In this document: positions 63,901 through 64,000 of the stretch, piece after piece
Layout: the number at the start of each line of letters is the position of its first letter
How positions within the stretch are numbered: position 1 is the first letter of the stretch
Origin: Bacillus swezeyi
GTDB lineage: Bacteria > Bacillota > Bacilli > Bacillales > Bacillaceae
Reading direction: 5' to 3'
Length of the DNA stretch: 64,000 nt
NCBI RefSeq assembly: GCF_001969815.1
Contig: NZ_MRBK01000005.1
Coordinates: forward strand, 53,275-117,274
The notes under the pieces: generated by a model
Told to the model about the DNA's origin: nothing
Databases searched by the model: none
What the model saw: the letters and a program-made list of their open reading frames with translations, nothing else
Program-made: the position numbers and the translations under genes

Positions 63901-64000
63901 AAAGGGTTGGCCGGAAAGCATGTAAAACAGATTGATATACTTCGCCGGGCCCCCCTTTTTTTCTTTCCAGCGCAAAACATCCTAAAACGGTTTAAAGTTT

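Overview
The window is chromosomal DNA of a spore-forming Bacillus of the B. subtilis group. Gene content and order follow the yit-yis-gerP-addAB neighbourhood of B. subtilis (yitL, yitK, yitJ, yitI, yisV, yisU, yisR, yisQ, asnO, yisN, yisL, yisK, a cotH-like gene, yisI, gerPABCDEF, sbcC, sbcD, addA, addB, yhjR). Several loci that I do not remember at this position in B. subtilis interrupt it: metH, a siderophore operon, a second gerA-type operon and glnK-amtB. This points to the B. licheniformis clade, but the species is an inference from memory of gene order, not a search.

0-8 kb: the 5' end of a GerPA-family spore gene, an unannotated 40-codon ORF with a sigma-G-like promoter, cvfB (yitL), yajQ (yitK), then a SAM (S-box) riboswitch driving yitJ and metH, and a yitI acetyltransferase broken by a one-base frameshift. 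8-16 kb: a tightly overlapping six-gene minus-strand operon in the order of rhizobactin rhbABCDEF, behind a near-perfect Fur box; the predicted product is a schizokinen-type citrate/diaminopropane hydroxamate siderophore.

16.5-28.5 kb: divergent MocR regulator (yisV) and LysE exporter (yisU) with a palindrome between them; a germinant-receptor operon; about 1 kb of decayed DNA with recognisable remnants of degA and yisS; a GNAT acetyltransferase; the divergent pair yisR/yisQ; and glnK-amtB behind a perfect TnrA box. 28.5-36.5 kb: asnO, yisN, yisL, a second RsgA-like ribosome GTPase preceded by what looks like a leader-peptide transcription attenuator, yisK, a divergent CotG-like/CotH-like coat pair, a Spo0E-type phosphatase gene and a small membrane protein.

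36.5-50.5 kb: the gerP operon behind a textbook sigma-K promoter, converging on addB-addA-sbcD-sbcC (double-strand break processing). 50.5-64 kb: modA-modB, the ferritin-like yhjR, a two-component system with a His-rich lipoprotein behind a CsoR-like palindrome, an SgrR-type regulator divergent from an MFS exporter, an acyl-CoA synthetase with a palindromic operator, cotJABC, an AbrB-family membrane protein and a decayed glycosidase tail.

The most unusual item is the attenuator at 32.66-32.90 kb: a promoter, an 18-codon ORF whose last codons form the 5' arm of a 10-bp antiterminator, and two tandem terminators ahead of the RsgA paralogue. This is the architecture of antibiotic-sensing ribosome-stalling leaders. 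No rRNA, tRNA, CRISPR array or intact insertion sequence was seen.
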